A stretch of DNA of 64,000 bases, taken from positions 14,450,426-14,514,425 of the forward strand of contig VZDJ01000346.1 of the NCBI GenBank assembly GCA_008694505.1. Direction: 5' to 3'. This DNA is from Cyanoderma ruficeps. Taxonomy: Eukaryota; Chordata; Aves; Passeriformes; Timaliidae. Positions 47,001 to 60,588 of the stretch are shown here, one piece after another. The stretch's first letter is position 1. Each line of letters opens with the position of its first letter. The notes beneath the pieces were generated by a model. That model searched no databases. It was not told where the DNA came from and saw only the letters and a list, made by a program, of their open reading frames with translations. The position numbers were made by a program, and so were the translations under genes.

Positions 47001-49280
47001 GATCTATAGACATTTGGTATACTAACATATATACAACTGCACTGATTCATTCAGTGCTGCATAAATGTCTTTCCATCTGCTCTAATCAGGTTCCTTGTTA
47101 ATTAAAACCGTGGAAGCTTTCTTACAAAGCTGAAGTTGGGATCATTGTTTTATCTTTAACTTTGATGCAGTTGCAAGTGGCAAATATGATGTGGATGAAG
47201 AAAATGCATTCCCTGAGCAAGTGTCCTATGTAGGAGGCCCTGGGAATCACTGTTAATAGCAGTATTAAGCAGAAGGCAGGCCCCTATAGCAAATATTTGA
47301 AATTAAATTTCCAGAATAATGGAAATTTTGGGGGGCAAGCACTCCATATGGAGGGAAGACTTACTTCTATTTATTTGTGTTGACACCATTTGGATGGGAA
47401 ATAAAATCCGTGTTGCAGCACAGACTGCTGGTAGGGCTGATGAAAAATGCTGGGGAAGGACTTTGCCTTCCTATTGTAAATGAGTACAGAGACTGGATAA
47501 ATTGCATTCTTGGAGCACACCTCTTTTTGCTCCAACTTAAAAAGAAGGATATGGTGACTAGGTCATATGTACACCATAGACGCCTTAAGTTAGGTGACAT
47601 GGAATTTATGTGTTTCTTTAGAATCTAATAAGGCCATTTAAGTTTCTACACAACTTTACAGATAACTGAAACAGAAGAAAGTATGGAGTTGGGTATTTTC
47701 TTCCTCAGATTAAGTAAACACAATCTTTTCTGACTTGGTACTTGTTTTGTTCTTTTTTTTTTAGCATTAAAACATTTCTCTCTCCCAACTATTTATTCAA
47801 CACACATGCTTTGCTGAATTTTAATTTTCTAAATTACATCTACATTCATATCCAAATCCTCTACTTAATAAAAAATTACAAAAAGAAATTAACAAAAAAG
47901 TTGGGCCAATCAAAACTATAAAACTAAAATTTCTTTTAATCTTATACCCCCTGACACATAAATCCAGAACTTTACAAGCCTAAGACTATCCAGAATGCTT
48001 CCAGAACTAGTTTTAGTGGACTAAGAAATGAAAACAACGTGGCTGTTAAACAATAAGATTTCCCATTACCAAAAACCAACTTGTTTAAAATAAACAATTT
48101 TTTTCCCCTCCAAGTACCATACTACACATCCTTTCAAGTCTCACAAAGTATAAGAGAGAGGAGAAACACTAAAGAATGCATCAGTTTGGAAAAAACCTAC
48201 AGTGCAGTGAACACTAACACATGCATATTATTTGCAGAAGAAGCTTAAACCCATTATAATTATATCTATGGTTATGGTAACCCAAATAGATCTTCCCTAG
48301 TTTAAATGTTAAAGAACTTTGAGGTGAAATCCCTGCTCAAAATTTTAATTTCTTTCACTATGAAAATTTTTGTTCGGTTACACTTCTGGACCTTGACTGT
48401 GCCAGCATGACCTGGGTTAGAGAGATGACAAACAAGTCACTTGAGGAACACGGCTGACCCTGAAGAACCCTTTAGAAAGGTTGACAAACACAATTCTTTT
48501 AGCATAGTCAAGTGTGACCATGCAACCAGAGTTCTCTTTAATTCCAGTTTGTTTCCAAATCATGATTAATGAAGCTGATAGTAGTCCTTCTCAACAGACA
48601 GACACAGTACAACAGATGAAAAAACTTCTCCTACTCCATAGTCCTATGCATCAGCCATCATTGGATAGGAAGTGCCTAAATGTTGCTCTTGTGTGAAAGA
48701 AAAATAAAGAAAAAGCTAAAAAAGTACAGCAACAGGATGCAAAAAACAGACTTTCCAGGACAACAGGTTATTATAATAAATGCAGACGTATACAGTGTTG
48801 TTACTTATGAACTGTTCATCTGCATTCCATTTATTATAAGTTGTAAGTAGCAACTTTAAAGAACAGTTAATCAACTTTAATGAATGGCATTAGTGTTATA
48901 CCAAGTTGGGTGGCTCATGCTTTTTATCCTATAACTTACAGAAAAAGAACAGTAATTAGCTCACCTTCAGACATCAATTATTGTTAATGACTGTGGATAA
49001 ATAAGATTAAGCCAACCAGTAAGTAATTCTGTAATAACAGTCCTTAACATCATTTACCTAAATTAGAATATAAAAAGTAAGTCTTGTCCATGCTATTTTG
49101 TCTTTAATTCCCACATGTAAAACTTTTGGAGTTACACGTTAAATTTGTCTGCATATACTTCAGGTTTAAAATTGCTTACAGGTGAAGTCAAAGAAACTGC
49201 TCTAGCTGCACACAAGGTAGAACAGATTAGATATCTTCCACTCAAAATAATTCATCTATGAGAACAACTGGTACACTGTT

Positions 49281-49350
49281 ATAGNATATATATATAGAGA
49301 GAGAGAGAGAGTACACTATATATAGATATAACGATATATATAGTTATAGC
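49281..49350. repeat. Compound TA/GA microsatellite with an undetermined base
   Basis: A TA run follows the N at 49285, then GA repeats to about 49310, then further TATATA-rich sequence. The N marks an unresolved repeat length in the assembly. Confidence 0.9.
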
Positions 49351-50296
49351 TATAACTACTGCTGCTACGAACTACCGCAGATAGTGCAAATAGGATTTTC
49401 TGTTTCATCTACAATTAACTAAAAACAGCTGTACTGTGTCCTGTAGAAATTAATATATAGTCTCTGTCTTCACCAGATACACCTGTTGGAAGTTGACTTT
49501 ATTTGTCATGTATAAAAATTCATTTTGAACTTTATAATTTTTGACAGAGAGGTCAGGGCTGGAAGTCTAGAAGAATATATTTAATGGATTTATAAACATC
49601 ACAAGACACATCCAGAATCATGGCATGAATAGGGACTTCGGTGGCCAAAATAAATACAGGTCTTTGACATAACTGCATTTTAATGAAGCTGGAAAAAAAT
49701 AATTTTTACTTTAGTGCACAAGCAATGAATTTTTAACATCTACAAAAATAAGAAATTATTTATTCACTATGAAGAAAAGAAAATATTTAAAAAATAATAA
49801 AACTAATAATGACAACCTCTGTGGAAACATACACAATGCAACATTTGCCTTGCAGTATTCTCTGTTTCTGCTATATTTAAAGAACAAAGAATTGAAGCTG
49901 AATTCAGGAATAAGCAAGAAATATGATCTTGCTTGTTTTTTTGTCCCCTTTCCTGTAAAGAGCTGAATTACATGCAAAATACCTGCTTCTACTCTATGCA
50001 TGCATCTATTATTTTTAACATACATTTAACTCACTTTGTTGGTGTGGTTTCTGTGCAGCATAAGTTGTACACAGTACAAATGTCAGGATAATTAGGCTAT
50101 AACCATGCATTCAATTTACCCATACATTTCACATTAATGTAATAGGGAGCTGTACAAATAAACCAAGGGCAAGAAATCCTGTGGCTCTTTGGAGCGCTGT
50201 GAAACTGCAAGTTTTTATTAGGGGATATTTTCTTGTTTTTGATATTCTGTGAAAGCACTGAAATTTTAATTATAGAACCAAATGGGTTTTTTTTTC

Positions 50297-50353
50297 NACA
50301 CACACACACACACACACACACAAAAAAACCCCAAAAAACAAACAAAAAAACCC
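50297..50353. repeat. (CA)n microsatellite with an undetermined base, followed by A-rich run
   Basis: About 12 CA units follow an N at 50297. An A/C-rich stretch continues to about 50353. Confidence 0.92.
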
Positions 50354-53300
50354 ACCCTGCAATCCAGAAGCAGGGCAAACAGAAAATAAGCAGCATGTCA
50401 GTTTATTTACTCTTCATTTTGTCTACTTTCGTTTCAGCTTTATTTGACATATTTTCTACTGAAATATCAAATACCATTTCTCCATCTTGCCTAAGGTTCA
50501 TTGTACTAATACCATTCTATCAAAGTGTCCATCTATGTCATTGACTCTGATAAGCAGAATTCATTCCTATAGTCACCTCAAAAAGAGATTATCCCAGCTA
50601 TGCATATCCAAAATAAACCACTTATCCAGAAAAGGAGCTTGCTTTGTACACAGAGTATATTTACATTTCTACCTTGCTATGGTATTAGAAAGCTTTAGTT
50701 GATGCATCTCATTTACTACTCCAAGTCCTTCATGCCATACAAAGCAGACCCTGCCAGTGTTAATGATGGAAGGGCAGATACAGCTCAAAGCCTGCTTTTC
50801 ACAGAAATAGAATTTGGGCAAGAACAAACTGGTGAGAGGTGTGAGTGTTGTCATTAATTTTTCAGGTTAGTATTTGCTTTTTCATTTTTGTACATATGTC
50901 AAATACAAGCATGAGAAAAAAAAAAGTTGATATAAGGAAGATTTTAAAGACTACTAGCTTACTCTCCTGTCTCTTTTAAAGGACCATTTCTTTTGGTGTT
51001 TGTCATCTTGAGCAAATGCTCCAAGATATCACAGATCGTCTGCCATCCACACAAGTTGATTATAGAATTAAAAATACAAGGTTCTGCCCTGGAGCTGAAG
51101 GCCTGGGACTCTTGGCACTTGAAACTTGAACGGGCCTGAATGGTTTCTCCTTCACTATTTTAGAAGTATTTTATAAATTCTGCTGCTCTTATTACATTGC
51201 AGGCAGTAGAAATGCTGACGAAAATAATTTTTAATTCAAAGTTTTTGTTCAACAATTTGCAGCAGAGAAGTGACCTAAAATCCTCTAGATTTTCCATGAC
51301 AGACATGCTGCAATTATGGATCCTGCAGAGATTATTTTTAAAATATCATTGTTTCTAAAATGAAATCCTACGGTGTCCTGAATCTCTCCTGATCCTGAAC
51401 AGCCAAATGTTATTTGTTCACTTTTGCTTTTCCTATTTATTCACTAAATTCCAGGAGAGGAAAATTCAATTAAAAGAGATAAGTACATTAAAGAGAACAT
51501 ATGAAGGGTTAATTGAATTTTGCGAGAATTGAATGTAGTAAACATAGAATGCAGTAAGCATTTCATTTGAAAAAAGGTCTTTTATTAAAGTTTACTTTCA
51601 TTAGCTGATAAAAAACTGCTTCACCATTGGAAGTTTAAATGAATCCCTACAAAGACAATGAAAGAGCAATTTCTATCACCGTGGTGAAATTCTCTGTAAA
51701 AATGATTCTTTAAATTAAACTAAAACATATACAAATGTGGGTCTATTAATTACTTGAATAGAATATTATGATCTTGATTACAAATTTTTAAATATTGCAT
51801 TTTTAGCAGCATTAAAATGCAATATTGCTTATGTTCTTGAAATAACTTAATATGATATAGTAACATTTAAGAGGTTTTTTTTCCCTGGTTTGCTGGCTAA
51901 AGACATCCCTACAATGTTCTGTTCATAACAAAAGTAGGGGAGAAAGTTACGGTGCACTGGGTAGAAGTGCTGGCAGTTGTTACCTTGCTTGTAGCAGTTT
52001 AGCAATCTCAGGATAAAGTTAAATCCTGAACAGTGGTAAGCATTGACTCAATCCACGTCTCGCTGCTATGGAACCACAGTCTCCACCACCATCCTGTGAG
52101 CCCCTGCACTGGTCTGCAGGAAGGGACACCAACGTTGGTTTAGGCAAACGTTACTTCCAAATTGCAAGTAATATCTTATGATGGCTAATTAGACTGTGCC
52201 TTTTCTTTTTTCTTGTACTTTTCTACAGAATTACCTAGAGCACCTTTATGTAGAGAATAATAAAAACATCAGGAGCCATTTGTATTGATGAAGAGTTCTT
52301 TAGCAAGGTGCTGGTGGAGTTCTTGGGGTGAGAAAAGCCTTCAAGTTCATTACTGTTTTGCTGCTCCTTAATAGGCCAGGAACTTTACTGGGAATCACCA
52401 CCAGGCCTCCCCCTACTCAAAAATCATACCAGTAAGGCCATGTGAAAAATAAGAAGTCTACTAACCTAGATCTCTTTTTTTCACTCTAAAGCCTGGGATT
52501 CCATACAAACCCTGAAACTTGCCTTGTCCTTGCTATGAGAAACCAGGGTATTTAAAGTGGTACTTGGCTTTTTTGAATGAAGGAAAAATACATTAATATA
52601 AATATATAATAGTATAAGACTTTCAGTAATGTGAACCATACAGGAAAGAACCATAATCAATAGATCATAATGCAACGGAATTAAGTTACAAATGCAAATA
52701 TTTAACTTTATTACTTTATCTTCGTCTCTCTCTTACTATGTTTTATCATGCTGTACATAATCTCTCATTTTTCTTTGTTAATATAATCCCCAATAGAACT
52801 ACATATTTAAATGTTTCTGTTTTAAGGAATTATATTTAAACTCGGCAAGATTTTTTTACAATGTAATTGTGGTTTTTTACTGCACTACAAAAAAGTTTTC
52901 ATGTAACAAAGAGTATTTTCTTACTAGGCTTATCTAAATGTTTGAAATATATGAAGTATTTAATTCTTCTGTTTTAATTCTATTCAGATCATATGAATTA
53001 ATGCTTTTCTGTCAGAACTTTTAATGACATAGTTTTAAAATTATTAGAGTTCTTCACAACAAACTCAGAACAACGGACTGAAAAAAAAATGTGCAAAAAA
53101 CAATATTATTAATACCAAATTTTTGGATGAGAAAAAAAATTTCCTCATTTTAAATAAAGCTAAAAAAAGAAGATATGAAAACTAGTATCTAACTGGATTA
53201 TGCAAGCTTGCTGAGAAAGAAAGTGAGCTTCTTTGAATAATCACCTAGAATAAAAGAGATTGAAATCCCTGATGAAATCAATACCTAATTGTCCATACAA

Positions 53301-54142
53301 GTGGAACAGCTGCAGTAATCTAGACTGAGAGACAGCCACTACAGATTATCTGTTAATTAACAGGTTCACAGAGTCTAGACCTTGAATAAGTGCCCATTTC
53401 AAATTTAGCTGAATTTACAAACAGGGTAGCAATTTAAATTTAGATCTTTTCTTTAAGGAGTTTTCTAATCAATACAAGGAATTCCCAACCTGCTGACAGG
53501 TATCTTTTTCAGATTGCAAATCTATTAGTGTACTGCATCTGATTCTTCTGTATGAGAATTTTTTTTTCATATGTTACTGCAAGATTGAGCCTTATTAAGA
53601 AGATGAGTTTCTCATCTAAGATTTAAATTCGTCTTTGGTGTTTTAAAATTTCGACGAATCAACTGAAGATTTTTTCCCCTACAATCTGTGGACTTCTTCC
53701 ATTCCTATTAACTTTTCAACACACTTTCAGGTTCATGATAATGCAGTTATCTTTCTTGAATTACTCAGTTTTTCTGTGTCTCAGCCTCAGAAGTCTCAGT
53801 TCAATGACAATTCATTGTCTTACTAGCTGAGACTCTTTGATAAGACAGGATACTGATTGTTGCCTTTTGTCATATTTCAATCCTTCTGACAACCTTTTTA
53901 CTTTTCTGGTTCGAGTTGTGAATCCATGCTCTTGCAAATTAGGTCTTTTTAATATTACAGTGGAATTTCTAATAATTGTACTATGAGTTACAGAGATATT
54001 TTCATTTGAAATAACTCAATGACAACTAAACTCCTAGTAAATGACAGAATGATTGACCACTACTAAAGGAAACAAAGAAACAAACAAGAACGAAGAGAAA
54101 AGAAAAAAGTTAATATCAAAAAATCCTTAATTTTAGGACTAT

Positions 54143-54232
54143 TTTATAATATATACTGCTTTTGCTTTTACTTTTTATAATATATATAATATTTATAATA
54201 TATACTGCTTTCACTTTTTTCTTTTACTTTTT
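54143..54232. repeat. Imperfect tandem duplication, period about 49 bp
   Basis: TTTATAATATATACTGCTTT occurs at about 54143 and again at about 54192, each followed by a T-rich CTTTTACTTTTTA segment. Confidence 0.8.
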
Positions 54233-54934
54233 AAATCACTTCCTTTTACAAAACAAGTCACAGACAAATAAGTTCTGCTAATAAGCTCTCAATGGTTTGT
54301 TGAAGTGGATGAGCACTTCTAGAAAAGTTAAAAGAATGAGCCATCTAATTAAATAGCTAATGTGCCACAGAGTAGAGATAGTAGTGTTTAAACAGAAAAA
54401 GGCACAAGTCCTTATTGATAGTCGCAACCACTTAACCACATTTAATTTTTTTTCAGAGCTGGTAGTTGGCCAGAAAAATTAGCCAAAAAGTATGCAAATA
54501 ATTTGCTGCATTGAGTTTATGCAGCTTTAATTAATGGAATTTAAATAATTTACTTTCTAATGCTGGTCCAGGAGGATTGAACATTCAAAAGATATTCCGT
54601 ATTGGAAATGTAATTTAGACATTTAATATAAGTTTATAAACTTATAGTAGAAGTATACTCTCTCAACCCTTTTTCTTATGTATTGTATGGTCTGTAACAC
54701 ATTCAACTTGCAAACCTTTCCAGGGTAAGAAATGTATTTTGAACAACTTTCAAATATAACATGTAAATTGATGACACTTTTAAAATATCCAAAATATAAT
54801 TCATTTAAATTCATTTCACCAGATAACAAAGTTGTACAGTTACATTTTGAAAAGAAAGGAAAGTCACTATTAATATCAATATTCAGTTTTGTTTATGCTC
54901 AGTATCAGACATTCACTGTCCTGGTCCTGCTTTC

Positions 54935-55200
54935 TACACTTCCTGACACAAGTCAGGATGTCGCTGGACTTTTGGGCTACCTGGGACCATGCTGGCTCAT
55001 GTTCAGCTGCCTGTTCACCAACACCCCCACGTCCTTTTCCATCCAGTAGCTTTCTGGACATTCAGCCCCAAACCTGTAGTGGTGCAGGGGGTTGTTGTGA
55101 GCCAAGGGCAGGGCCCCAATGTGGAGCCTCATAGAACTGGTGTCAGCCCATCAGTCCAGCCTGCCCAGATCCCTCTGTGGAGCCTTCTTACTATCATGAT
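54935..55200 (-). mobile_element. CR1 LINE reverse transcriptase-region fragment
   Basis: The plus strand shows reversed CR1 ORF2 wording: GCTGGCTCATGTTCAGCTGC, CACCAACACCCCCACGTCC, GGGGGTTGTTGTGAGCCAAG and ATCAGTCCAGCCTGCCCAG, followed by ATCCCTCTGTGGAGCCTTC. No 3' tip is present, so it is an internal fragment. No intact reading frame is seen. Confidence 0.85.
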
Positions 55201-55215
55201 CCTCATGGTGTCAGA

Positions 55216-55689
55216 TTCCTATTTTGGGTCTCAAAATTAAAAGTCAACGCTCTCTGGAAAATCTCTGGAAAAAATAATTTATTTTCAGAGGATGATTTAA
55301 AGTCAAAAAAAATTCTCTGAGAGAAACTAAATTTAGTATTGTAAACACTTCCATCATGTTTTATGAGCTATTTTGAAGGTAGAAGTTACCTGGTTACAAA
55401 TGTTAAAATTATTGCCCTGTGGAACTTGACATGATGGTATTTATGACTTGTCAGTCCAGAAATATAAAGAATGAATAATGTAGTAAAGATTAATAGAGCA
55501 TATCTGCTTATTTACAGATTTCAAGATATGTAGTAAAACTGTGGGATCTGCACACTATCACTGTTCAAAAAAAAGGGACAACATATGTACAGAAAGTAAA
55601 AATATCTTCAATAAAATATTATATCTGTCTCATACAGATATGAGATATAAGATACTTAATCTGTCTCAAACCTGAGACAGAGTAAATGC
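55216..55689. other. AT-rich intronic sequence, no gene seen
   Basis: A small perfect hairpin (CTGTCTCA / TGAGACAG, loop AACC) lies at 55661-55680, with a partial repeat of the same words just upstream. Nothing else is recognised. Confidence 0.6.
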
Positions 55690-56075
55690 CAAGGCACTGA
55701 AGGCAGCACCAGAACTTGATCAGCATCATCTGGGACACACATTTCTACCCATGGGCCCTGGACTCCCACTTCATCCCAGTCTGGATCCATCAGTGCCCTC
55801 CAGGCAGTCCTCAGATGTCTGCTGCACGGATGCCCTGGCCCTGTGATGTAGTGGACTTAGCCCTGTATGAACTTTCAGCACTGTGGGGTACTTTACCTCT
55901 AGCTTGGCCCTCACCCTGTTACCAGCCCCTGGCTCTGCTACCTGTGTTGGGCCCCTGTGGGACGGTGTCCCATTGAAGAGGCACAGTCTGTGTGAAACTC
56001 ACCCAGTGACCCTCAGTTTCAGGTTCTTTGTTCAGCCTTTGCTTTTCTCTGACAATAAAATTACATTTAATTGGA
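55690..56075. other. Unclassified GC-richer segment, probably an old repeat
   Basis: A stretch of about 385 bp is clearly richer in C and G than the intron on both sides, and sits between two CR1 copies. The two overlapping plus-strand open frames (55716-55976 and 55883-56095) are proline/leucine-rich and match no domain I know. The words do not fit the CR1 3' region or the LTRs in this window. It may be an internal part of a retroelement or a DNA transposon relic. Confidence 0.4.
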
Positions 56076-56216
56076 TCTACATCAAGCCAACTTAAAAATT
56101 TGTCTGTATTTGCAGGGAAATAAATCTTTCAGGAATGAACACTCGATGTTCATGTTAAACTAGGAAGTTAAGATTATTACTCTTGGTTACTTTCTCTGAG
56201 TTGCTTAGTATACAGC

Positions 56217-56695
56217 CATAAAATAATTCAGGTTGGAGAAACTTCAGGAGAGCTCTAGCCCAACCTTCTGCTCAAAGCAGGGTCACCTAGAAAAGTAGAT
56301 CTCAAAGGGGAGATTCCACAATCACTCTAGACAATTTTGGTAAGTATGTCTGTCTTTCCACTCACTTCAATGAAGACCCTTCTCTCTAATTAGGCTCCAT
56401 ACAAGTATTCGAAGAACGCTGTGACACCTCCCAGTCTCCAGAAACTCTTCTCCAGGCTGAAGAAGCACATCTCCCATTGCCTCTCCTTGGAGGGTGAGTG
56501 CTCCATGGTGACCCTGCCCTGAACTTGCTGCAATGTATCAGCATCTTTCTTGCACTGAGGATCCAACTATGAATGGCGTATTCCAGATTTAAAAGCTGTG
56601 GAAAAATTTTCTCTCCCTGGTTTACTGACTACACTTGCATTGATGCTGCCCAGTATGCTATTAACTTTCATTGCTTCCTGGGTGCACTGTGGAAT
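56217..56695 (-). mobile_element. CR1 LINE 3' end with part of ORF2
   Basis: The plus strand gives the reversed order: a TTCAGGTTGGAGAAAC tip, TCTAGCCCAACCTTCTGCTC, CTCTTCTCCAGGCTGAAGAA, CATTGCCTCTCCTTGGAGG, then TTGATGCTGCCCAGTATGC, which belongs to the end of ORF2. It is diverged and 5'-truncated. The 3' UTR wording differs from the copies at 7986 and 37913, indicating another CR1 subfamily (inference). Confidence 0.88.
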
Positions 56696-59600
56696 CATGT
56701 AACAAGTAGTTGAAGCTTATGTTTATCCTGTTACAGGAAAGGAATATTCTATTACTGTTTTCCCAAAACAACCCAGTAACTGAAGAGATGATTTTAGGCC
56801 CAAATGAATGACATGAACAGGAGCTCCTGATAAATTAGTTTTCTTTTTAAAAAGAGTGTAGCATATCTATGAGGGTCTAAAGAAAGAAAAAATATTCAAA
56901 GAAGTCTGACTCACAGAAAAGTTATTGGTTTATTTTTCCCTGAAGATGACCTTCTCTGTAATGTGAAAATCAACACTAGATGTATCTTACAATATTTACT
57001 GGGAAGGCAAGGGTCTGTAGATCAAGCCTTGAAATAAAGCTTTTCACTTGTTTCAAAACCATAACAGTACTGCCCTTTAACAAATCTACTGCTTTTACAT
57101 GTGGATATATAAGGATATATACGTTTGTTTTGTACACCAGACAAACTGGCTGAATTGTTGCCGCAGGATAATAAACAAGTGGCTTTCAATTGATGCCCTG
57201 TCTGTTACAACTAAAAGTTCCTTTATCTTATTCCTAAAGTGAAATCAGTTGATAACCATCCTGTTTAGTTTCTGAGGTAAATGAAATGTTTATGTTTTCC
57301 TATGCTAAATTTACACAGATTAAAACTAGAAGATGATGTTCATGTAAATCTTAAATTTTTATTCTTCAAATGGTGTGACCACAGTTAGCAATACTCACAA
57401 AAGAGAAGTAAACTAGATAATCAACTTGGCTTTGTACCAATGTATTGAATTTTTCAATTCTTCCTGTTCATAGAAGATAGATGAACAAAATTAATTTATA
57501 TAATTATTAATTAATTTAGTTATTCTCAAAGACAAAAAAGAGTCAACAGATCAGATTAACTGGGATGGAGACACACATATTTAGGCCAGATCTGTAGACT
57601 ATATCATTAAATATAGAGCAAATCCAAGTAAATTCTGTGAACAAGTCTCCTAGCTTCAGTCTCTTAAAGAAGCTGGCAAATTCATAAAGAGACTGGAAGC
57701 TACTCTTTCCTTTGTTGCACACTGTAGTAATGTACCCCCACACGTGAGCAGGTGTTTCTATGTAAGGAAAGAAGTTTTGGTTTACCTTTGAACTTAAAAG
57801 GAAAATGGACTGGAATCTTCTGTGATATTCTCACTGTGGCTTGCCCAGTACCAGCACAGGGGCACTGGTTGGGCTTTAGAAATATTTCTCAAAACATGTA
57901 GCTGTTTCTATTGCAGTTTTCCAGTAGAACTCTCCTAGATCATTCAGTACTTAAGGATGAGCACAGAGATGCTCTGGGCTTTTTTGGGGTGTTTTAGCAA
58001 GGTCTCAGGGCTTCTCTAACACCTGTGCTTGGTTATTCTTTTGTTTCTGTATTGTTTGTTATTTTGTCTTTATTAGACCTTTTGCTTTACAAAACACACA
58101 CGAAGAACCGCCTCACAGAATTATTTTAAGCCATTCTGAGAAGTTGCAGGCCAACCCTCAGACTTGATAAATCTTCACAGAGCTTATTCCATTCTGGCCA
58201 CGTCAGCATGCAGGCAAAAATCATAGGAAAAATCCACCAGCAAATAACAGGTGAAATGATCAGACAAGTTGGTTGAGAGTAGTAGTAAGGAAGAGTTTTT
58301 GACTGATGAGGTGAGAATGTATATTACTGAAACACTGCTGTGGCCTTTCAGCACTCCCAGGAGCTGAAAGTCCCAGCTGCCCGAGGAGTCAATGCGATGC
58401 TCATCCATGACCCAAAGGCAGGAACAGTAATAATGTCACAAGTACTTATGTTTTTCACCATGTCAAATACACTTATGTTAACACTGATTAAGATTTCTGG
58501 GGAATGGGGTAAAAAACATTAATACTCAAATATGTGCAATCATGGCAATGGAGAGAAAAAGCTGTTTGTTGCAGTATGGCCAGGCATGACTTACCTATAC
58601 ACCTGCAAGCCCTAGTCATTTATGCTTATATTATAGCCAGTAGTAAAGACAAAAAACGGCATAGTAGTCTGGAATTGTTTAGCCTCTACTGTACAGGATG
58701 TCTGCAATGGCAATACAGGATATTGACATCAGCACTGTAACGTCTATTGGAAGGCTTGTGTAGTGGATCCTGACCACTTAATCCCTCACACATGATAGGA
58801 GCTATAAACTGATTATAGCAGTCTTTAAAAATGTCACCTACAAGATAGTGAACTAGGATCAAAGGCGAGAGCTATAGAAACAATGCCATTAAATTAAAAT
58901 TAAAAAAACCCAAAACCTCCTAAGAAAGGAAACCAATGCCAGAAAACAGGGCAGTATCCTTTTCTCCTTCTTTTGCATTTTTGTCGTAAGTAGTACTGGC
59001 AGTGAAGACTGATGCATATCATGATTTTCATGGACAATTCAGAACATTCTGTCAGTCAAATAAATAAATTTGATTTAAGTTCTAAAATATAGAGACAGAA
59101 GAAGAAAAAAGAACTCCATTCCTTAGAAGTGAGCAGTGAAAGTATACTCTGAAATATCTCACATGGAAAAGCCAAACTTAAAACCAAATGGGTTCTGGAT
59201 GACAGGTTGCAAAAAAGAGATCTCAATCGCAAGGGAAATTGAAACAATTCAGAAGGAAAATCAGTGTTAAGATTTCAAATTCTTAAGTTTCTCTTTTGTA
59301 ACTATTTTCAATCTATAATACATATTTAATTTTTGGGAGTTTATTTTTTTCATTTTTAATCTGTCATTTCAAGTCTGTGTAGTGATTAAATTGGATATTC
59401 ATGTGAATATAACACACACACACTGTGTAATCCTGTCTTGAAAGACCCAAAACCAAACATGACAAACTTGCTTCTTGAAGCCTTTGCAACTCAAAACAAT
59501 CTTGCAAATCCATAGTACTGTGATCCCTTTTCTTGTATACACCAAGCATCAGTTTTGTGTGAGTAAATCTGTCAACAGGTTTTAAGCATTGAAATGCAGA

Positions 59601-60524
59601 TAATTAGTGAGCCAATTTACAACTCCTAAGACTGTTATAACCTCCTATTATCACTCTGCATTACACATGTTGCTTCAAGATGCAGTTTGGTAAGTGTTTT
59701 AAATTAAAGTAAATGTGCTGCTGGCAATGGAGCTATGTTTTCTCACACCATCACTTGTGTGTATCTCTTTTGTGACTTTGGTTGCTTGGGTTCCTACTGG
59801 TGTTTTTGAGCCATAGTTTTTGAGTCTGGCTGGACCAGAGAAAAGAATGAGGGAATAATACAGATGCAACAAAACTTGTGTTCATCCGTATTATTTCCCT
59901 AATATTGTTCCCTACATACTCTGGTGAATGCTGAGGAGAGAGGGAGAAAGGAACATGACAATAGAAATCAGATGAAGTCTGTAGGACCTCAAAAGTAATA
60001 GTGACATTAAATAATCAAATTAAAATAATTTTCTCTTCATTGCTTTTTCAATTCATTTTCCTGATTTCTAGTTCTGACTCAATCTCACCAAGCTGATGAT
60101 AACCCACCTGAAAACTTCTCTAGTACAGAACTTATTTGTCTTAGTCCATTGGTCAAAATCAAAATGTGTTGCCCACCAACACTAATGTGAGGAACTCATG
60201 TTATAAGAGTCTTTGTATCACTTTGCAGTTATAACTAAATCTGTTTCATCAATGCTTATGTCCTCTCCTTTTGCATTTTAATCTTTCAAGAATTTCTTTT
60301 GAGTTCTTTTCCAATTAACTCCTTGGCTCTGAACAATATTTCTGTCATTTTAGTAAATGTTATTTTATGCTGCACCTAAGAGTATCCTACGAATAGTAAA
60401 TAAATAAATGTATTTAAATGATAAAGAACTGACTCAAACTGTGGGTTTAGATTAGATTTTATGAAAAAAAGCATGGTGCTCTTTGCCAAGGTCACAGGCT
60501 TGGTTCTGGTATGGGCTATTCACC
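56696..60524. other. AT-rich intronic sequence, no gene seen
   Basis: A less AT-rich open stretch at about 58340-58435 (plus strand) follows a CCTTTCAG acceptor-like site but lacks a good donor; I do not call it. No other exon, RNA gene or repeat family is recognised. Confidence 0.6.
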
Positions 60525-60588
60525 TAAGAGTTGGACTCAATAGTCCTTGTGGGTCCTTTCCAACCCAGAGTAGTCTGTGATTCTGTGA
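60525..60588 (+). mobile_element. CR1 LINE 3' tip
   Basis: AGAGTTGGACTCAATAGTCC, then GTGGGTCCTTTCCAACCC and GTGATTCTGTG form the usual last 60 or so bases of a CR1 copy in plus orientation. Confidence 0.88.

Larger units (their letters stand above)
43225..49280. other. AT-rich intronic sequence, no gene seen
   Basis: It starts with the right TTAGAG copy. It contains the hairpin and short tandem repeats listed separately and a 16-bp perfect palindrome (TGGGGCAATTGCCCCA) at 45523-45538. An inverted repeat (TTATAATAAATGCAG … CTGCATTCCATTTATTATAA) spans 48771-48839. Open frames near 45089-45379 and 47367-47628 have no domain. No exon or RNA gene is supported. Confidence 0.6.
49351..54934. other. 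AT-rich intronic sequence, no gene seen
   Basis: Apart from the CA microsatellite (50298-50322) and the duplication at 54143-54232, nothing is recognised. The stretches near 51040-51140, 51940-52150 and 52280-52440 are less AT-rich but could not be assigned. Several short open frames have no domain or splice context. Confidence 0.6.

Noticed and set aside
46960..47260. Possible conserved noncoding element
   Set aside because: It only looks less repetitive than its surroundings; conservation cannot be judged from one sequence.
48771..48839. Inverted repeat resembling a microRNA-like stem
   Set aside because: The arms are AT-rich with a five-base bulge and a long loop; without expression or conservation data it cannot be called an RNA gene.
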